The notes: generated by a model not told the origin, from the sequence alone. Positions 30,703 to 38,422 are shown, counted from the first letter of the stretch. The stretch: 64,000 nt of DNA from Planktothricoides sp. SR001 (GCF_001276715.1 NZ_LIUQ01000004.1:157657-221656), one strand, 5' to 3'. Translations and numbers: made by a program.

Positions 30703-30724
30703 TATCAAAAAAGTTTTTTTGATA
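30703..30724. promoter_or_regulatory. TATCAAAAAA-TTTTTTGATA palindrome before the Cdc48-like operon
   Basis: A 10-base perfect inverted repeat with a two-base centre ends 49 bases before the ATG at 30773. It could be an operator in the rightward promoter or the stem of a terminator separating divergent transcripts. No -35/-10 pair was found with confidence. Confidence 0.4.
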
Positions 30725-30772
30725 TACAGATTCATTTAACCAGGTTCCGTATTTTTACGCAAATAACTAAGT

Positions 30773-32905
30773 ATGGTACTACAAGATACACAAGTTAATA
30801 GCTGTCGGGTGTTTGCTTACCACCCCAAACACATCGGAAACAACATTGTGTTAATGTCTCCATCAATGTATAACCAGCTACGTGAAACCAGTGGTAATGA
30901 ATATTTCTTTGTGGAAATTACCCCTATCAATGGCGAAAATAAAGCTTACGGTTTTGCTTGGTATGAGGATAATGAAAAGTTTCAAAGTGATTCAACTTAT
31001 ATTGGGTTGGAATCACCGTTGATGGATACCTGTTTGGTCAACGTTGATGATGTAGTTACCATGAGAGTTTTGCCATCTAGGGAAATTGAAACAGCCGCCA
31101 GCGTTGAGTTACAAGTTATTGGAGATAGTGTCACCAAAATTCATACAGAAGATGATCTGCAAAAGCTGAAAAATAGAATTGCCGGGGGTGACGTTGTTTT
31201 AGGGCAAAACACCCGCTTTCTGGTTCCCTTTTCTGATATTGGGGCAACTTATTGGATTAGCTTACGGGTTGTTAATACGGAACCGGCTAACGTACCTGTT
31301 AAATGTAATGAAAAAACAACAATTACCTTTGATGGAGTCTCAGTTAAACCAAGACAGGCAGACGTTAGTTTTGAAGATGTCGGTGGGTTAAAAAAACAAA
31401 TTGACTTGCTGCGGGAGGTAATTCAATTACCTTTAGAACATCCAGAAATTTTTCCTCAGCTAGGTATTCATCCCCCCAGAGGCATTTTGCTCTATGGGCC
31501 GCCGGGTAATGGTAAGACTATGTTAGCTAGGGCTTTAGCCAATGCAATTCAAGCTAATTTTTATACCGTTAACGGCCCAGAATTAATGTCTAAGTTCGTG
31601 GGGGAAGGTGAGAAAAAAATTAGGCAGGTGTTTGAAAAGGCTAAACAAAACGCTCCGAGTATTATTTTCTTTGATGAAATAGATTCATTTGCTGGTAAAA
31701 GGGACTCTTTTACCGCTGAGTTTGAAGTGCGGATTGTGGGTCAATTGCTTTCCATGATGGATGGATTAGCAGACCGGGGTAATGTGATTATTATCGCGGC
31801 AACGAATCGTCCGAATGCGATCGATCCAGCTTTACGGCGACCGGGAAGATTTGACAGAGAAATCGAAGTAGGTTTACCTTCAGAATCGGATCGATTAGAT
31901 ATTCTCTCAAAATATGTTAAACAAATGAATCTTACCCCCGATGTTGATTTAGCATCCTGGGCGAAAAAAACATCGGGATATGTGGGGGCTGATTTAGCCG
32001 CTTTAGCGAGAGAAGCTGTAATTCGTTGCTTACGGCGAGTTTTTGCGCTCTCATCAGAAGGTCATTATCAACAATCTGCACCAATCGTTGTTACTAATGC
32101 GGATTTTTATGACGCATTTAAGGAACTACAACCGACCACCTTAAGGGATGTCAATCATCAATTTAATCTTTTGAGTTGGGATGAACTCTTGGGAGTAGAT
32201 ACTCTGAAAGAAAGATTGCTCAACTTAGTTGAGACACCCCTGAAATATCCAGATAAATTAAAAGCGATGGGGCTGACACCCCCCACAGGGATTATTTTAG
32301 TAGGTTCGTCTCAATCGGGGAAAAAATCCTTGGCTTTAGGGTTAGCACAAAAACTGGGGATTCAGTGTATTTCTGTCAGGGCTTTAGATTTTATTTATCA
32401 AGAGTCTAGTCAAGCGGGCAAAACATTAGGGGAAATTTTTCGTAAAGCCAGATTATCTTCACCGTCAGTGCTTTTGATTGACAAAATTGATTTGGCGTTT
32501 TCTTCTCAGTTAAGAAATACTACCGAAAGTTTCTTATTTGCGGAAAATCTCGTTGATGAGATTCGTCGCAACCGACTCTATGAGAATGTTTTTGTCATTG
32601 CTACAGCCAGAAGTCTGGAAAATTTACCGCAAATTTTACTGGATTCTTCAGTGTTTGGACATTTGATTAATATGCCAACTATTTCCAATCAAGATTTTGA
32701 ATTGCTAATTAAGTCCAAACTGAAAAATTACATTGACTCAGAGGTAAGTTATCCGGTTTTAGCTCAGTCCGTAGAAGGTTTATCTATTGGGGAGGTGATT
32801 TATGTTTGTGAAGAATGTCTGAGAATGTCTCTGACTCATGGCGAAATCACACCTAGCCATTTTCACCAGGCAGTCGCCACTGTTAAAACCAGTAAAAACA
32901 ACTGA
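30773..32905 (+). CDS. Cdc48-like double AAA+ ATPase with degenerate second ring
   Basis: The protein of 710 residues has the Cdc48/VAT layout. An N-domain (about 1-190) with VNSCRVFAYHPKHIG and VNVDDVVTMRVLP beta-barrel-like segments is followed by D1 (about 200-425) and D2 (about 465-660). D1 is complete: Walker A GPPGNGKT (242-249), Walker B IFFDEID (298-304), sensor AATNRPN and Arg fingers in RRPGRFDRE. D2 has an altered Walker A GSSQSGKK (511-518), a Walker B LLIDKID (567-573) in which the catalytic Glu is Lys571, and no Arg-finger motif, so it should not hydrolyse ATP. Cdc48 proteins unfold client proteins. Here the client adaptors may be the small zinc-ribbon proteins encoded downstream. 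First gene of the operon. Confidence 0.9.
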   Translation: MVLQDTQVNSCRVFAYHPKHIGNNIVLMSPSMYNQLRETSGNEYFFVEITPINGENKAYGFAWYEDNEKFQSDSTYIGLESPLMDTCLVNVDDVVTMRVLPSREIETAASVELQVIGDSVTKIHTEDDLQKLKNRIAGGDVVLGQNTRFLVPFSDIGATYWISLRVVNTEPANVPVKCNEKTTITFDGVSVKPRQADVSFEDVGGLKKQIDLLREVIQLPLEHPEIFPQLGIHPPRGILLYGPPGNGKTMLARALANAIQANFYTVNGPELMSKFVGEGEKKIRQVFEKAKQNAPSIIFFDEIDSFAGKRDSFTAEFEVRIVGQLLSMMDGLADRGNVIIIAATNRPNAIDPALRRPGRFDREIEVGLPSESDRLDILSKYVKQMNLTPDVDLASWAKKTSGYVGADLAALAREAVIRCLRRVFALSSEGHYQQSAPIVVTNADFYDAFKELQPTTLRDVNHQFNLLSWDELLGVDTLKERLLNLVETPLKYPDKLKAMGLTPPTGIILVGSSQSGKKSLALGLAQKLGIQCISVRALDFIYQESSQAGKTLGEIFRKARLSSPSVLLIDKIDLAFSSQLRNTTESFLFAENLVDEIRRNRLYENVFVIATARSLENLPQILLDSSVFGHLINMPTISNQDFELLIKSKLKNYIDSEVSYPVLAQSVEGLSIGEVIYVCEECLRMSLTHGEITPSHFHQAVATVKTSKNN

Positions 32906-32937
32906 TTATCGTATTGAAACAAAAGGAGAAAATTATC

Positions 32938-33657
32938 ATGGCTGAATTACCTAATGTTGGACGAGGAAATCAAAGCCAAAGACTCAATAACCCAGCACAA
33001 AAGCAAACACAAACACAACTGCAATTTAACTTGCAAATTTGTGATGATACCTGGGAACGCTTGCTTTGTGCCTTAGAACGACTGGAATATGTAGCTGAAT
33101 ATAAGGCTAATTATGCTATTCCTAGTGCTGTGGCGACTCGATTAGATCGCCATAAAGACAAGGGAAATATTCAAGAATCTCAAATCGAAGTTGAATTGGA
33201 AGTTCAACTGCAAATTCAGGCTTTCAAATATATTGTCAAAACAGTACAGAGTGAAGCCGAGACCTGGTTGTTACAAGACTTTATTTCTTGGTTAGCTGGA
33301 CGTGAACGCAAAAATATCAAACCTGAGCCTTTACCTTTAAGTATTGTTGATGACTATGCAATTCCTGTTTTGCAATGTATTTTAGGTGAGTCATTTAATT
33401 TACCAAAAATACCACCTGTTCCAGTTAATCAACAAGACGTTTTAGGCGCTGTTACACAATTAGGATCCGATCAAATAGAAACTGATAATATTCTAAAACG
33501 TTTTCAAGACGATCCTACTCTGAAAGCTACCCAAAATTATCATCCTCGCGGTGAATTTAAAGATGGGATGGAACGATTACAAGCGATCGCAGAAACCCTC
33601 AAACAAAAACCTTGGTTTGAACGTTTTGTGAAGGAACAGCGTTGGCAAAATCGCTAA
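32938..33657 (+). CDS. Unrecognised 239-residue protein in the Cdc48-like operon
   Basis: I chose the ATG at 32938 (MAELPNVGRG) because AGGAG lies just upstream. The first 30 residues are Gln/Asn rich and probably disordered. A helical core follows (ICDDTWERLLCALERLEYVA), then a Glu-rich strand-like segment (IEVELEVQLQIQAFKYIV), then a Pro-rich part near residues 150-170. No metal or NTP motif is visible. It lies 32 bases after the ATPase gene and 16 bases before the first zinc-ribbon gene, so it belongs to the same transcript. A scaffold or adaptor role is only a guess. Confidence 0.75.
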   Translation: MAELPNVGRGNQSQRLNNPAQKQTQTQLQFNLQICDDTWERLLCALERLEYVAEYKANYAIPSAVATRLDRHKDKGNIQESQIEVELEVQLQIQAFKYIVKTVQSEAETWLLQDFISWLAGRERKNIKPEPLPLSIVDDYAIPVLQCILGESFNLPKIPPVPVNQQDVLGAVTQLGSDQIETDNILKRFQDDPTLKATQNYHPRGEFKDGMERLQAIAETLKQKPWFERFVKEQRWQNR

Positions 33658-33673
33658 AAATTTTGTTGAAACC

Positions 33674-33994
33674 ATGACAACTTACTACGATCTTTTCATT
33701 CGTTGTCCCGCCTGTATTTATCGGGGCAAAACAGGCGGTATTCCTTCTTATTGGTATCACAGTGATTGCGGAGGAAGACTAGAAGTTGGTGATAATGCTT
33801 GCTATCGCTGTTCGTGGTGTGGTTACACCAGTCATATCAAAAACTGGCGATATGCTTGTAAATCTCATCAAGGTAGTTATTGGGATACTAATGCTGACCA
33901 ATTTGCTAGTGCATCTGCTATGGCGGCTCAGGTGATGAATATTGGGGGACGACAATGGCTTCTTAATCTCCTCTGTAATTTAGGGGACTGGTAA
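33674..33994 (+). CDS. Zinc-ribbon protein, tandem paralogue 1
   Basis: This 106-residue protein has a CPAC pair (Cys11, Cys14) and a CSWC pair (Cys46, Cys49), the four ligands of a zinc ribbon. Between them is a conserved WYHSDCGG element (His29, Cys32). After the ribbon comes SHIKNWRYAC, a low-complexity helix, and a C-terminal QWLLNLLCNLGDW. The next two genes encode the same design, and the fourth a reduced version. The C-terminal QWL-LL-NLGDW motif is a candidate docking peptide for the ATPase. Confidence 0.82.
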   Translation: MTTYYDLFIRCPACIYRGKTGGIPSYWYHSDCGGRLEVGDNACYRCSWCGYTSHIKNWRYACKSHQGSYWDTNADQFASASAMAAQVMNIGGRQWLLNLLCNLGDW

Positions 33995-34028
33995 TGACTT
34001 ACTCTATTAATTTAAGGATGAACTAAAA

Positions 34029-34352
34029 ATGGCTACTTACTATGATCTTAAAATTCGCTGTCCAGCCTGCATTGCCGATGGAGAGTCTGGAGGGGCAGTA
34101 TCTCAATGGTATCACAATAACTGTGGTGGTAAAATTCAAATTGGAGATGATGCAAACTATAAATGTATTAAATGTAACTATTCCTCTCATATCAAAAATT
34201 GGCGATATGCTCATGAAGGTTATCATACTGATTATCGTCCCACCACTTCTGCCCACTTTGCTAATGCTATTTCTACAGCGGGTCAGGTGGCAAGTGTCGC
34301 AGGCAAACAATGGCTTATAACCTTGCTGGAAAACTTAGGAGATGATTGGTAA
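34029..34352 (+). CDS. Zinc-ribbon protein, tandem paralogue 2
   Basis: The 107 residues follow the same plan as the preceding gene: Cys11/Cys14 (CPAC), WYHNNCGG, Cys46/Cys49 (CIKC), SSHIKNWRYA and a C-terminal QWLITLLENLGDDW with one extra Asp. The gap to the previous gene is 34 bases and contains AAGGATG. Length and spacing indicate tandem duplication followed by divergence, since the middle segments differ considerably. Confidence 0.82.
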   Translation: MATYYDLKIRCPACIADGESGGAVSQWYHNNCGGKIQIGDDANYKCIKCNYSSHIKNWRYAHEGYHTDYRPTTSAHFANAISTAGQVASVAGKQWLITLLENLGDDW

Positions 34353-34390
34353 ATCATGTCATCAATTATTACTTTCAGGAGTGATTAAAC

Positions 34391-34732
34391 ATGGCAACTT
34401 ACCATGATTTAGTCATACAGTGTCCTGCTTGTGCTAGCGAGAGAGGTTATGATTGTAAACCACCACGTCAATGGTATCACGCCTCTTGTGGAGGAGCAAT
34501 TCTAATAGGCGAGAATGCTTATTACAGATGTGTCGGCTGTGGTCATTCATCTCATGTTAAACATTGGCGTTATGCTTGTCACATAAATGTAATGGATGAT
34601 CGACCGATTAGAGATGAACGTTCTGCTTCATCGGCTTACTTGGCTAATGTATTTTGTATATCTGGGAAATTGACAAGTCGGGCAGGCAACCAATGGCTTA
34701 TAACCTTGATGGAAAACTTAGGAGATTGGTAA
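34391..34732 (+). CDS. Zinc-ribbon protein, tandem paralogue 3
   Basis: This 113-residue protein has Cys11/Cys14 (CPAC), WYHASCGG, Cys47/Cys50 (CVGC), SSHVKHWRYAC and the C-terminal QWLITLMENLGDW. It carries insertions after the first Cys pair (ERGYDCKPPR) and in the region before the C-terminal motif. CAGGAG lies 12 bases before the ATG. The four Cys ligands are intact. Confidence 0.82.
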   Translation: MATYHDLVIQCPACASERGYDCKPPRQWYHASCGGAILIGENAYYRCVGCGHSSHVKHWRYACHINVMDDRPIRDERSASSAYLANVFCISGKLTSRAGNQWLITLMENLGDW

Positions 34733-34787
34733 ATGATTTATTTCAATTATTCTGTTTATTGCAAAAATCAGGAGAATTATTACCACC

Positions 34788-35108
34788 ATGTCTGAAGAAC
34801 CAAACATACAAATCCATAACTTAATTGCTCGTCATCCTGATGAATTTTCATTAGCACCTTATCAATGGCTACATCATCAATGTGAAGGTAATCTTCAAAT
34901 CAGTAATGATGGCACAATTAGCTGTGAAAAGTGCGGCGTCAAACAACCTGCATCAACTTGGTGTATTACCGACAATAAGCATTTATCTGAGTCACCACCA
35001 GAAGTTAAGCCCCTTGATTTTCCAGCATTATCAGCCTTAGCTGGTCAATTAGCAAGTACCGCTGGTCCTCAATGGTTAAAGGAATTTTTAAGCAATATTG
35101 AAGATTAA
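34788..35108 (+). CDS. Degenerate zinc-ribbon protein, tandem paralogue 4
   Basis: The 106 residues align with the preceding three but the first Cys pair is gone (LIARHPDEF in place of the CPAC region). WLHHQCEGN, the second pair CEKC (Cys46, Cys49) and the C-terminal PQWLKEFLSNIED remain, and the terminal GDW motif is lost. It can no longer form a normal four-Cys site unless it uses His and Cys32. It may be a subfunctionalised or inactive member. CAGGAG precedes the ATG. Last gene of the operon; a repeat hairpin follows at 35131. Confidence 0.75.
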   Translation: MSEEPNIQIHNLIARHPDEFSLAPYQWLHHQCEGNLQISNDGTISCEKCGVKQPASTWCITDNKHLSESPPEVKPLDFPALSALAGQLASTAGPQWLKEFLSNIED

Positions 35109-35130
35109 TACTTGCGATGATATTTTACCT

Positions 35131-35159
35131 GTGGATTCCCGCATTCGCGGGAATGACAG
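35131..35159. repeat. ATTCCC(N8)GGGAAT hairpin repeat, copy 2
   Basis: Identical over its whole length, flanks included, to 1767-1795 (GTGG-core-GACAG). It lies 23 bases after the last gene of the Cdc48-like operon and could also act as the 3' end hairpin of that transcript. Confidence 0.85.
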
Positions 35160-35235
35160 GTTTAAGGATGTATCTGATGGTAATAACAGGTTTAAGGGTT
35201 TACCTAGTATAGTTATGCAACCATTATTATCATTG

Positions 35236-35329
35236 ATAGCGATCGCTGCATTCCAGTTTTGTCAGGGCGGCGTTTTGCATAAAGCCCCTACAGGATGCAA
35301 ATATGGGATGCTTCTATAGCGATCGCCTT
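35236..35329. repeat. 94-bp dispersed repeat, copy 1
   Basis: The sequence from ATAGCGATCGCTGCATTCC through GTTTTGCATAAAGCC to GGGATGCTTCTATAGCGATCGC is repeated at 36446-36539 with about eight substitutions. Both ends carry HIP1 sites. The two copies flank the PIN toxin-antitoxin pair and the gene at 36114-36359. Confidence 0.85.
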
Positions 35330-35381
35330 TCCCATTTCTTCCCATGATTGTCAGGAAAGGCGATCGATCAATAATAATAAT

Positions 35382-35792
35382 TCATCTCATTAATGCTTGA
35401 AACCCAGCTTGAACAAAATGCTTATCAAAAGTTAAAGCCCGACTCACTTTATTTTTTTTCATCACCACAAAAGAAACACAATCAACTAACCCATAAGATT
35501 TATCTTGATACTGTTTGTATAAACTTAATGCCTCTTCAAATAGATCGGGAGTTAAACGGATTACTTCAACATCATCAGAATCCAAAAAAGCCTCAATCAG
35601 TTCAACGGCCTCATATTTGTGATTGCTCGATAAAGCGTTACCAACCTCTAATAAAACTGCATCAGTTGTAATCAGGGGATAAGTTTCAAAGGCTTTAGCC
35701 AGTTCTAAAGCCTTTTGATGGTATTGATCTCGTTGATTAATCGAAGCAACAATAAACAATGTATCAACAAAAATCTTATCCCTCACTGACAT
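35382..35792 (-). CDS. PIN-domain toxin (VapC-like)
   Basis: The 136-residue protein has FVDTLFIVASINQRDQYH at the N-terminus (first catalytic Asp), LEVGNAL (Glu), and the C-terminal YGLVDCVSFVVM and FDKHFVQAGFQAL typical of PIN ribonucleases. The start MSVRDK at 35792 overlaps the antitoxin gene by 17 bases. An internal start closer to IFVDT would need a non-ATG codon. The role is RNA cleavage, held in check by the product of the next gene. Confidence 0.9.
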   Translation of the reverse strand: MSVRDKIFVDTLFIVASINQRDQYHQKALELAKAFETYPLITTDAVLLEVGNALSSNHKYEAVELIEAFLDSDDVEVIRLTPDLFEEALSLYKQYQDKSYGLVDCVSFVVMKKNKVSRALTFDKHFVQAGFQALMR

Positions 35793-35991
35793 CTCTCCCT
35801 AAACTCGCGCCGACTTGAATCGAGAAATTTTCCGAAGCATCAATTTTCACCTGGGTTAATTTTGACATTAAACTAGGTGGTTTAACCGAATCTTGATTGC
35901 CTGTCAATTCTTCGATCGCTTGATTGATTTGATTCAGTTGTTCTTCAGTTAAATTTTCTAGTCGTTCTTTAATCATTTGTTTTGTTGTCAT
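35776..35991 (-). CDS. Antitoxin partner of the PIN toxin
   Basis: A 71-residue protein encoded immediately upstream of, and overlapping, the PIN toxin gene. The N-terminal half (TKQMIKERLENLTEEQLNQI) is helical and charged. The remainder is polar with an acidic end. No clear DNA-binding motif is visible, but order and overlap are those of a type II pair. Confidence 0.8.
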   Translation of the reverse strand: MTTKQMIKERLENLTEEQLNQINQAIEELTGNQDSVKPPSLMSKLTQVKIDASENFSIQVGASLGRDVSEG

Positions 35992-36113
35992 AGTAATTTA
36001 CCTCAATTAACTTTTATACTGCTAAGATAGAAACCATCTTATCACAAGTAAGCGATTCCAGCCGCCCTCCGTTTGAGAACAGGCTGAGGGGCGATCGCTT
36101 TTATCTGTCCCCA

Positions 36114-36359
36114 TTACTGTTTTGACTGAAGTTTTTCCGAAAACACAACTTGCATCTCCTCCATAGGCAGGTCTGATGAGTATTTCGGGGCATTTTCATT
36201 TCTACGACTCATCAGAACCTTCAGGGCTTCGTGAAAAGCGGATTCATCATTACGATTCGCTTTAATATAAGCTTTTAATTCGCTATTTGTCATAGAATAT
36301 TTTGGTTCATTCCACAAACTCCCAGATTCCTGATTCATTAATGATGATGGCAAATTCAT
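36114..36359 (-). CDS. Small DUF6887-like protein
   Basis: The 81-residue sequence contains MTNSELKAYIKANRNDESAF and the helix-forming HEALKVLMSRRNENAPKYS, a pattern common in small cyanobacterial proteins that I associate tentatively with DUF6887. The start may be the first Met or MTNSELK at residue 23. Function unknown; such genes often sit near toxin-antitoxin loci, as here. Confidence 0.6.
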   Translation of the reverse strand: MNLPSSLMNQESGSLWNEPKYSMTNSELKAYIKANRNDESAFHEALKVLMSRRNENAPKYSSDLPMEEMQVVFSEKLQSKQ

Positions 36360-36445
36360 CGGGAAATTTTTTACCTCAGCTATTTCATTTTAAATGTACG
36401 ATTGGGTATCGCCGTGACAAAGTTACTCCACTTTTCCTAAAATTA

Positions 36446-36539
36446 TAGCCGCGATCGCTGCATTCCTGTTTTGTCAGGACGGCTTTTTGCATAAAGCCTC
36501 TACAAGATGCAAATATGGGATGCTTATATAGCGATCGCT
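36446..36539. repeat. 94-bp dispersed repeat, copy 2
   Basis: Second copy of the 35236-35329 unit in the same orientation. It immediately precedes the 3' end of the DUF5615-like gene at 36544. Confidence 0.85.
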
Positions 36540-36543
36540 AATT

Positions 36544-36912
36544 TCAGTCTTTCGGAATCGGCAGATGAATAATTTGGTCTTGATATTCCGTTTCAAAAGA
36601 ACATTCTGCAATCAATATGAGTTCATCTAAGGTTTCTCCGATACTCATCCCAGTATTTAGAATAAAAATTCCAGGGATGTGACGGTTTTCCTTTAAATGG
36701 TCTATTAAATTAACTGGCATAGAGGTACGATTATTCGTCACCAGAATAAAATTATTCACCTCACACCAAATTAAAATATCTGGATCTAAGGTTCCTTTTA
36801 ACGGGGTACTGGGTTCTCCAACTGCCCAGACCACTAAATCCGGTTTTCGTCTTCTTAATTGCTTAAAATAAACCGGATCTACATTTTCATCCATAAGGTA
36901 CTTCAAAGTCAT
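36544..36912 (-). CDS. DUF5615-family PIN-like toxin
   Basis: This 122-residue protein opens with LKYLMDENVDPVYFKQLRR, the acidic N-terminal motif of DUF5615 PIN-like proteins, and contains DPDILIWCEVNNFILVTNNR, the conserved core strand with Asp and Asn. The family is regularly paired with a DUF433 protein, as it is here. The start ATG overlaps the stop of the partner gene by four bases, so translation is coupled. Toxicity in this host is inferred from the family only. Confidence 0.87.
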   Translation of the reverse strand: MTLKYLMDENVDPVYFKQLRRRKPDLVVWAVGEPSTPLKGTLDPDILIWCEVNNFILVTNNRTSMPVNLIDHLKENRHIPGIFILNTGMSIGETLDELILIAECSFETEYQDQIIHLPIPKD

Positions 36913-37247
36913 AGACTTAGGGATTTTTGTGCCGCAGATCGTTCCGCTTTAATTTTCATCAACTTCTGCACCACTGGGGAAGGATTTTTATGTTGTTCTT
37001 CTCGCATCTTTCTGCCCCACTCCAACCAATCAGCCATATATTGACTGACTGATTCTCGTTCGTGTAAATAATACAAAATTGTGGCATAAACTTGTTCCAG
37101 GGTTAAAGAGGAATAAGTTTGGGCAATTTCTTCAGGAGTTCTGGATTTATAAATAAAATCATAAAGGATGGTTTCAATTCCCACCCTGGTGCCTTTTAGT
37201 CGAATATCATTCTGAGCCAAAAAGTTAAAATAGTCTGTCAATTGCAT
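36909..37247 (-). CDS. DUF433-family antitoxin
   Basis: The 112-residue product contains DIRLKGTRVGIETILYDFIY, the DUF433 winged-helix core, followed by LTLEQVYATILYYLHERESV. A GGGAG at the right distance supports the ATG at 37247 (MQLTDYF) over an in-frame ATG five codons upstream. It forms a pair with the DUF5615-like gene that overlaps its 3' end by four bases. The DNA-binding fold suggests it autoregulates the operon. Confidence 0.87.
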   Translation of the reverse strand: MQLTDYFNFLAQNDIRLKGTRVGIETILYDFIYKSRTPEEIAQTYSSLTLEQVYATILYYLHERESVSQYMADWLEWGRKMREEQHKNPSPVVQKLMKIKAERSAAQKSLSL

Positions 37248-37265
37248 GATCGAGTCTCCCATCAG

Positions 37266-37460
37266 TCAAAAACTGATTTGTAATCCAAATTTTGCTCTAA
37301 CTTGTTCAACAGACATGACTCTTCCGGCTTCCCGATCGCGTAAGCCGGATTCAATGGCCTGCCTAACATAGATTTCGTACATTAAATCATCCCAAGTTGA
37401 ATTCTCAGGCAATTTATCAATTAATCGTCGGGCAACTTCAAAAATGTTTGTTGTTTCCAT
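37266..37460 (-). CDS. Small antitoxin-like protein upstream of the DUF433/DUF5615 pair
   Basis: The 64 residues (IFEVARRLIDKLPENSTWDD, then YVRQAIESGLRDREAGRVMS) resemble a widespread short cyanobacterial protein of addiction-module loci, usually found before a ParE/RelE-type toxin. Here the following gene is the DUF433 antitoxin, 18 bases away on the same strand, so it is either an orphan or a third component. Confidence 0.65.
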   Translation of the reverse strand: METTNIFEVARRLIDKLPENSTWDDLMYEIYVRQAIESGLRDREAGRVMSVEQVRAKFGLQISF

Positions 37461-37525
37461 GACATTGGCGATCGCTTAAGTAGACGGGCAGAAATAAATG
37501 CACCACAGACCCAATGAGAAAAAAA

Positions 37526-37556
37526 CTGTCATTCCCGCGCAGGCGGGAATCCACAG
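37526..37556. repeat. ATTCCC(N8)GGGAAT hairpin repeat, copy 3 (inverted)
   Basis: CTGTC precedes the core ATTCCCGCGCAGGCGGGAAT and CCAC follows, so this copy is inverted relative to 1767-1795 and 35131-35159. The eight central bases vary while both arms and flanks are kept. Confidence 0.85.
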
Positions 37557-37660
37557 CCTATCGGCGGGGAAAGAAAAGTGCAATTAATTATGTTCACCTA
37601 CTTACTTCTGTTAAATATTATATCGCGGTTATGGCAGCACTGGCCAACTCCCAAAAATTT

Positions 37661-38422
37661 CTAAGTTTCTGGTAACTCCCATTCCATAATTTCTCTTAAA
37701 AGTTCAATTGCTTCTTCATCGCTTACTTTTGGCAACCGATTCGTAAAATAATTCTCCGTAATTCCCATAGCTTCCGCATAGGCTGGATCCATACCATCAA
37801 GCAATTGAGGCCAATCGGTGACAAAAAACCAATCTCGATCCCACAAAATTATATCTGCTAGACAATCGACGGCAAATTGCCACTCACTCAGATCCGTTGA
37901 CTTATATTTTTGCTCGTAAAATAAGTTAACGGAATCTTCTTGATCATATTCTTCCTCTTCTTCTTCCTCATATTCAAGTAAATCGGGCAAGATCATTTTT
38001 TCAAAAGCATCCCAAGCGATTTGGCGATAAAAATAATTGTATTCGTCAGGTTCAGGTTCATTTTCTATCTCTGCCCAATGCAATTCCTGAGATATTTCTT
38101 CATCAATCATTTGGGACAAATAAGCAAAGGGATAGAAGGCAGCAGCTTCTAAAATATGATCTAATTCAGGCATGGGAACATCGGGCTTTAGTAAAGCTTT
38201 TAGGCAGAAATTTATCAAATAAATTTGTTGATTAAAACTAGCCCGGTGAAAAAAATTATTACCTGTATTAGCCCAAAGCTGAAAATCTTTGAGATCATTT
38301 CTTTCCTCCTCGAATACAAATATATCCCAATCGGTTAGAAACGAAGTTTGCAATACTTTTAAATAAAATTCGGCTTCATATCCCTCAAGAACCCGATCGC
38401 CTGATTGCATATGCCAAGTCAT
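37661..38422 (-). CDS. Unrecognised acidic 253-residue protein
   Basis: The protein is strongly acidic, with a run of glutamates near residues 150-160 (LEYEEEEEEEYDQED), and rich in Trp and Tyr. No transmembrane segment, signal peptide or catalytic motif is visible. It contains DWDIFVFEEERNDLKDFQLW near the N-terminus and LREIMEWELPE at the end. Two possible starts exist: the first Met or MQSGDRV at residue 5. It stands alone between the toxin-antitoxin island and the purine genes. Confidence 0.7.
   Translation of the reverse strand: MTWHMQSGDRVLEGYEAEFYLKVLQTSFLTDWDIFVFEEERNDLKDFQLWANTGNNFFHRASFNQQIYLINFCLKALLKPDVPMPELDHILEAAAFYPFAYLSQMIDEEISQELHWAEIENEPEPDEYNYFYRQIAWDAFEKMILPDLLEYEEEEEEEYDQEDSVNLFYEQKYKSTDLSEWQFAVDCLADIILWDRDWFFVTDWPQLLDGMDPAYAEAMGITENYFTNRLPKVSDEEAIELLREIMEWELPET

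Noticed and set aside
35110-35325. Open frame after the last zinc-ribbon gene (VDSRIRGNDRF and onward)
   Set aside because: It translates the ATTCCC hairpin and the 94-bp repeat; there is no ribosome binding site or family resemblance.
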